A DNA stretch of 56,389 nucleotides from Oscillatoria sp. SIO1A7 (GTDB lineage: Bacteria > Cyanobacteriota > Cyanobacteriia > Cyanobacteriales > Laspinemataceae). Positions 53,095 through 56,389 of this stretch are shown here, piece by piece. The stretch covers positions 1-56,389 of the forward strand of contig JAAHFN010000043.1 in assembly GCA_010672965.1 (NCBI GenBank), given 5' to 3'. Positions within the stretch are counted from its first letter, which is position 1; each line of letters starts with the position of its first letter. The position numbers were made by a program, and so were the translations under genes. The notes beneath the pieces are model-generated. The model was not told the origin of the DNA, searched no databases, and saw only the letters and a program-made list of their open reading frames with translations.

Positions 53095-54216
53095 ATGAAA
53101 ATTAAAAATTCTAAGCATCCTTTAGCGGAATATATTCACCGCCTAGAATCGGGGGAAGCTCTCCTCAAAGATTCTCCACAAAATTTAATAGAAGTAGTAG
53201 GCATTCTCAAAAGTTACGGAGTCGTCTTAGATGCCTACTCTCGCAATCTTATCTACATTGCAGACAACCAATTCCTGGTATTTTTCCCTTTTTTAAAATA
53301 CTTTAACGGGGAACTGTCTCTAGGAAAGTTGCTAAAGCACTGGTGGCACGACCGGATTAATTTTGAATATGCCGAATATTGCATGAGATCTATGCTTTGG
53401 CATGGCGGCGGTGGCTTAGATGCATATTTGGATTCTTCAGACTTTAGGGACGCGGTGGAGCCAGCCATTCAGGCAAAATTTAAGCTCAATCCCTTAGTTT
53501 TGGGAATACATAAAATTTTTCCAGAGTTCTTGCCAGAACAGATGCGCCAAATGGCTTATTACAGCGGTCTCGGTCAATTCTGGCGCGTGATGAGCGATAT
53601 CTTTATTGATTTGTCCGATCGCTACGACCGAGGGGAAATAAAATCTATCCAAGAAGTCGTCAAGCATATTCTAGATGGTTTGGTTGCCGATGCGAGCAAA
53701 CCCATTACTTATAAGGTGAGAATTCGCGATCGCGATTACGATATTCTGCCGAAATCCGCTGGCTTGACTTTCCTAATGGATACGGCAGTACCCTACGTCG
53801 AGGCAATCTTCTTCCGAGGAACTCCTTTTCCCGGGACAGTTTCTTATAACGCTCAGGCTTACCAAATTCCTTTTTTCCAAAGCGACTTTACCTATGGAGC
53901 ATTGTATGCCGACCCCTTACCTATCGGAGGGGCTGGTATTCCTCCAACTCTCTTGATGCAGGATATGCGCCATTTTCTACCAGAATACCTGCATAAAGTC
54001 TATCGCGACAGTCGGCGATCGGAAGATGACTTGCGGGTACAAATATGCCAGAGTTTTCAGAAGTCTATGTTTTGCGTGACAACTGCAGCACTTCAGGGAC
54101 TGGCTCCTCATCCGCTAGATACCTCAGACCAAGAGCAGCAAAAAGCCAATCGCGCTTATTTGGAAAAATGGATGAACCGCTTTGTTACCTCTCAGGTAGC
54201 GAATGCGAATGGTTGA
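53095..54216 (+). CDS. cupA: CO2 hydration protein CupA/ChpY
   Basis: Start at ATG 53095 gives 373 residues (MKIKNSKHPLAEYIHRLESG). A longer frame from 52897 is heptamer repeat DNA. The sequence matches the CO2 hydration protein family (YGVVLDAYSRNLIYIADNQFL, HKIFPEFLPEQMRQMAYYSGLGQFWRVM). CupA with NdhD3 and NdhF3 gives NDH-1MS its CO2-hydrating activity, on the cytoplasmic face of thylakoids. The usual fourth gene cupS does not follow. Confidence 0.9.
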   Translation: MKIKNSKHPLAEYIHRLESGEALLKDSPQNLIEVVGILKSYGVVLDAYSRNLIYIADNQFLVFFPFLKYFNGELSLGKLLKHWWHDRINFEYAEYCMRSMLWHGGGGLDAYLDSSDFRDAVEPAIQAKFKLNPLVLGIHKIFPEFLPEQMRQMAYYSGLGQFWRVMSDIFIDLSDRYDRGEIKSIQEVVKHILDGLVADASKPITYKVRIRDRDYDILPKSAGLTFLMDTAVPYVEAIFFRGTPFPGTVSYNAQAYQIPFFQSDFTYGALYADPLPIGGAGIPPTLLMQDMRHFLPEYLHKVYRDSRRSEDDLRVQICQSFQKSMFCVTTAALQGLAPHPLDTSDQEQQKANRAYLEKWMNRFVTSQVANANG

Positions 54217-54609
54217 TTGGGAATTGGGAAGAGCGGAATTGGGGCATTGGGCATGTTCGCATGGGAGAGTTTTGAGTTCTGAGTTTTGAGTTTTAAATTC
54301 GGCAGGACTTACGCACAGATTCCAGGTGTAGGGGTAGCACTGCGCACCAGCCCCTAGATGTGGCTCTCGGTATGAAGATTTGCGTAAGTCATGTTCGGGA
54401 GTTGCGCAGGCGCTATATCAGGACTTACGCATAAGTTGCAACTCAAACCTCAAAATTCAAAACTCTCGCCCTGCCCCCTGCCCCCTGCCTGCCCCCTGCC
54501 CCCAGTCCTCTTGTCCCCTTGTCCCATTTGACCAGAGCGCTTTTCTTGTACAGGACTTACGCATTACCTCGCTCACCTGGTAGGGGTCAACGGCCGTTGA
54601 CCCCTACAC
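54217..54609. other. Gap with element C copies and repeats
   Basis: GGGCATT-like stretch (54222-54260), element C copy 1 (54304-54391), a lone GGACTTACGCAT end at about 54420, GCCCCCT heptamers (about 54470-54510) and element C copy 2 from 54552. No ORF. cupS is not found here. Confidence 0.65.
54304..54391 (+). mobile_element. MITE-like element C, copy 1
   Basis: About 88 bp with ends AGGACTTACGCA and TTGCGTAAGTCA. It contains a TAGGGGTAGCACTGCGCAC core. Non-coding. Confidence 0.75.
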
Positions 54610-54642
54610 TTAGGGCGCATCTCTATAATTTGCGTAAGTCCT
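54552..54642 (+). mobile_element. MITE-like element C, copy 2
   Basis: 91 bp with perfect ends AGGACTTACGCA (54552-54563) and TGCGTAAGTCCT (54631-54642) and an internal hairpin GTAGGGGTCAACGG/CCGTTGACCCCTAC. It abuts and supplies the last codons of the TPR pseudogene. Confidence 0.8.
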
Positions 54643-55059
54643 ATTGTATTGTATAGCCGCCAGTTGGCGACGAATTTTGGCGGTGGTTGGGTGCGCGGCT
54701 CCTAGGGTGCGATCGCTAATTTCTAAAACTTGCTGGCACATTCGTTGCGCATCCTCATACCTTTCTTGGCTTTTGTAGAGATATACCAAATTATTTAGGG
54801 TTGTCACCGTCTCGTGATGGTCTTACCCTAGCAATTTTATTCTAATTTGCAAAGCTTGTAAGTACAAAGGCTCGGCCTCCTCATACCTTCCTTGTCTGTA
54901 GTATAGTACCGCCAAATTGTTGAGGCTAATTGCCATCTCTAGCTCCTGCTCTGGCAATTTTACTTTAATTTGCAAAGCTTGTAAATATAAATCCTCGGCC
55001 TCCTTATGCTTTCCTTGGCTCCAGCGGAGATTAGCTAATTTATTGAAGTTAGTTGCCAT
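54610..55059 (-). pseudogene. Tetratricopeptide-repeat protein, interrupted by stop
   Basis: The frame from ATG 55059 encodes kinesin-light-chain-like TPRs (LNNLAVLYYRQGRYEEAEPLYLQA) and stops at TAA 54825-54823. Reading through, the same frame continues as DHHETVTTLNNLVYLYKSQ, where the family normally has LLGEDHPDVATSLNNLA. One G-to-T change (GAA to TAA) would explain it. The 3' end runs into element C copy 2, so the gene is also cut short. A short fragment from each side could be made. It is not likely to be active. Confidence 0.75.
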
Positions 55060-55218
55060 GTTAGGATACTCCTAGCGATTTATCTTTTATCGGCAAACTG
55101 CCATATTTGCTTCGAGCGGTTACGCTCCACAGACTTGCTTGAGTTTTAGGCAGTACCTTATAATATAGGTCAGTCGCGGGGAGCGTCGCCAAGAGAAAAC
55201 ACAGCCTAGGAGGAAACT
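55060..55218. promoter_or_regulatory. Promoter region of the rightmost operon
   Basis: A plus-strand TATAAT at 55159-55164 with TTGCTT 18 bases upstream (55135-55140), then a perfect ribosome site AGGAGG at 55208-55213 five bases before the ATG. The TPR pseudogene diverges from here. Confidence 0.6.
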
Positions 55219-55653
55219 ATGGATGAGAAAGACTGTGCAGCAGCTTACCAGGAGCTGGTAGAAATACTCGAAGAGCATCAGTTAGGGTGGCTAGCTGAGA
55301 AAGTGGCTCGCACAATTGAGGATGGAAAAACCAGTCTCAATTACCCCGAGTGGAAACAAGACCCCCATCTAGACTTTGAAAATTTCACAGCTCGGGAGCA
55401 ACTGTTTGTTTTAATCGATACTATGGAGAATGTCTTGGTAAAAAATGCGGAAATGGCCTGCGAGACTGCGGATATGTTACGGGAGATTGGGGGGCAAAGG
55501 ACGCCCAATGGAATGATTGTTCATTCAGTAGATGGCTCGGAAAAATTCTTTAATTTTAATCCCGAATCAGTCGCTGCTCAGAGACAAAATGCCCAAGAAC
55601 TAATGGCAATACTTGAAGAGATGCGAAAGGAGACCGCCAATAATGTCAATTAG
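55219..55653 (+). CDS. Small acidic protein of unknown function, first of two-gene operon
   Basis: A 144-residue, rather acidic protein (DEKDCAAAYQELVEILEEHQ). Strongly helical by composition. No domain recognised. AGGAGG lies five bases before the ATG. The 3' end overlaps the next gene by 11 bases, so both are likely translated together. It may be an immunity or accessory partner of the nuclease-like product downstream, but this is only inferred. Confidence 0.7.
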   Translation: MDEKDCAAAYQELVEILEEHQLGWLAEKVARTIEDGKTSLNYPEWKQDPHLDFENFTAREQLFVLIDTMENVLVKNAEMACETADMLREIGGQRTPNGMIVHSVDGSEKFFNFNPESVAAQRQNAQELMAILEEMRKETANNVN

Positions 55654-56338
55654 CAGTAGATTAGTTCAAGGCTTTAGGGCTAGGGTTGGGCGAAGTCTAG
55701 CTCCAGAATTTATTTCTAATGCCAAAGCATACGAACTTTATCAAGGTTATGTCTTTGGCATTATTCTCAGTGCTGCCTGGAACGAGGGCGCATCTGTTTT
55801 TACTAAAGATGCCTTTGGCACTACCAATCCTCCTAGGTTATTATTCCGCAGAAGTCCGGGTGAAATTTATGGAACGACAGGACCTTATGCCCATGCAGTC
55901 CTAGAATTTCCAGATAAACCCTTGTTAGAGGTTCATGTTGGTATTATGGTTCGCGGAATTTCGCAGGTTTCCCACGAATGCGATGTCTGTGTCTTGTATA
56001 AAGAAGAAGCCGATCGCTGCCGAGCGGCAATGCGCAATCCAGAATGTTCTCAGCTATTGATTGCTGCTGAATGCAAGCAGTATGACTCTCCCCTAAAACT
56101 GGATTTAGCGCGTTCCTTTATTGGATTGGCTTCCGAACTGCAAGTAGAAGGAGATTGCTATTTTATTGCCAGTGGTTTCTCAGGGTCTGTGGCCAAGTTA
56201 CTGGCCGCACGCCGTCTCAAGTGGGAGCATAATATTACGCCCGGATCGACAAACGAGCTAAAGGGAGCATCCCATTTATGCACTAAGCATAATTTCTCAT
56301 CAGGCCATGAGAGTTTAAATAAGCACAGCGTAGTTTAA
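55643..56338 (+). CDS. PD-(D/E)XK nuclease-like protein, second of two-gene operon
   Basis: Start at ATG 55643 gives 231 residues; AAGGAG lies upstream. The N-terminal part is unrecognised. Residues D114 (HECDVCVLY) and E143-x-K145 (AAECKQYDS) have the spacing and hydrophobic setting of a PD-(D/E)XK active site. Overlap with the preceding gene and joint placement at the edge of accessory DNA suggest a small defence or repair pair. Assignment rests on the motif alone. Confidence 0.65.
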   Translation: MSISSRLVQGFRARVGRSLAPEFISNAKAYELYQGYVFGIILSAAWNEGASVFTKDAFGTTNPPRLLFRRSPGEIYGTTGPYAHAVLEFPDKPLLEVHVGIMVRGISQVSHECDVCVLYKEEADRCRAAMRNPECSQLLIAAECKQYDSPLKLDLARSFIGLASELQVEGDCYFIASGFSGSVAKLLAARRLKWEHNITPGSTNELKGASHLCTKHNFSSGHESLNKHSVV

Positions 56339-56389
56339 GCATTTGAGATACATTTTCTGACTTCCATTGAGCTCCGGTAATTTTTAACC
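56339..56389. other. Right edge, no gene
   Basis: The last 51 bases are short AT-rich DNA without a recognisable feature. Confidence 0.5.

Overview
The window is chromosomal DNA of a filamentous cyanobacterium with beta-carboxysomes. The evidence is form IB Rubisco with an rbcX chaperone gene, ccmK2-K1-L-M-N, the CO2-uptake NDH-1 genes ndhF3-ndhD3-cupA, a fraC-fraD-fraE-like filament-integrity operon, very frequent HIP1 octamers (GCGATCGC), and many heptanucleotide tandem repeats between genes. Without nif or het genes in view I cannot say whether it makes heterocysts. A non-heterocystous Oscillatoriales-type organism is plausible but not shown.

Layout. 0-4.4 kb: two unusual fusions that converge, a Cas4-like nuclease joined to an FtsK/HerA-type ATPase and a restriction-enzyme-like N-terminal domain joined to a ParA ATPase. 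4.8-8.6 kb: two nucleotide-sugar enzymes (gmd and a UDP-glucuronate-4-epimerase type), a PD-(D/E)XK nuclease-like gene overlapping gmd, and a secreted TPM-domain protein. 8.6-10.2 kb: no protein gene, but a probable minus-strand structured RNA with a strong terminator. 10.2-15.2 kb: a DUF4349 lipoprotein and a large secreted TPR-CHAT protein. 15.2-16.5 kb: transposon relics, one inserted in another. 16.5-32.5 kb: an accessory metabolic region with two methyltransferases, a membrane protein, a secreted cupin, a TauD/BBOX-like dioxygenase, four tandem radical SAM paralogues in an A-B-A-B order, a KamA-type radical SAM enzyme and a two-domain cobalamin adenosyltransferase. 32.6-36.3 kb: fraC-fraD-fraE and larE. 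36.5-39.4 kb: HicA-like/DUF4365 pair, a GUN4-domain protein and a ribbon-helix-helix-like protein. 40.2-47.8 kb (all minus strand): ccmK2-ccmK1-ccmL-ccmM-ccmN followed by rbcL-rbcX-rbcS. 48.9-54.2 kb (plus strand): ndhF3-ndhD3-cupA. 54.6-56.3 kb: a TPR pseudogene and a two-gene operon whose second product looks like a PD-(D/E)XK nuclease.

How it works together. The 40-54 kb part is a compact CO2-concentrating island: NDH-1MS with CupA converts CO2 to bicarbonate, carboxysome shell and assembly proteins enclose Rubisco, and RbcX helps assemble it. The 16-32 kb part looks like an uncharacterised biosynthetic locus based on radical SAM chemistry, perhaps cobalamin dependent; its product is unknown. 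Gaps between genes are rich in short inverted-repeat elements (at least six families), palindromic repeats and heptamer arrays. No tRNA, rRNA, CRISPR array or complete insertion sequence was seen.
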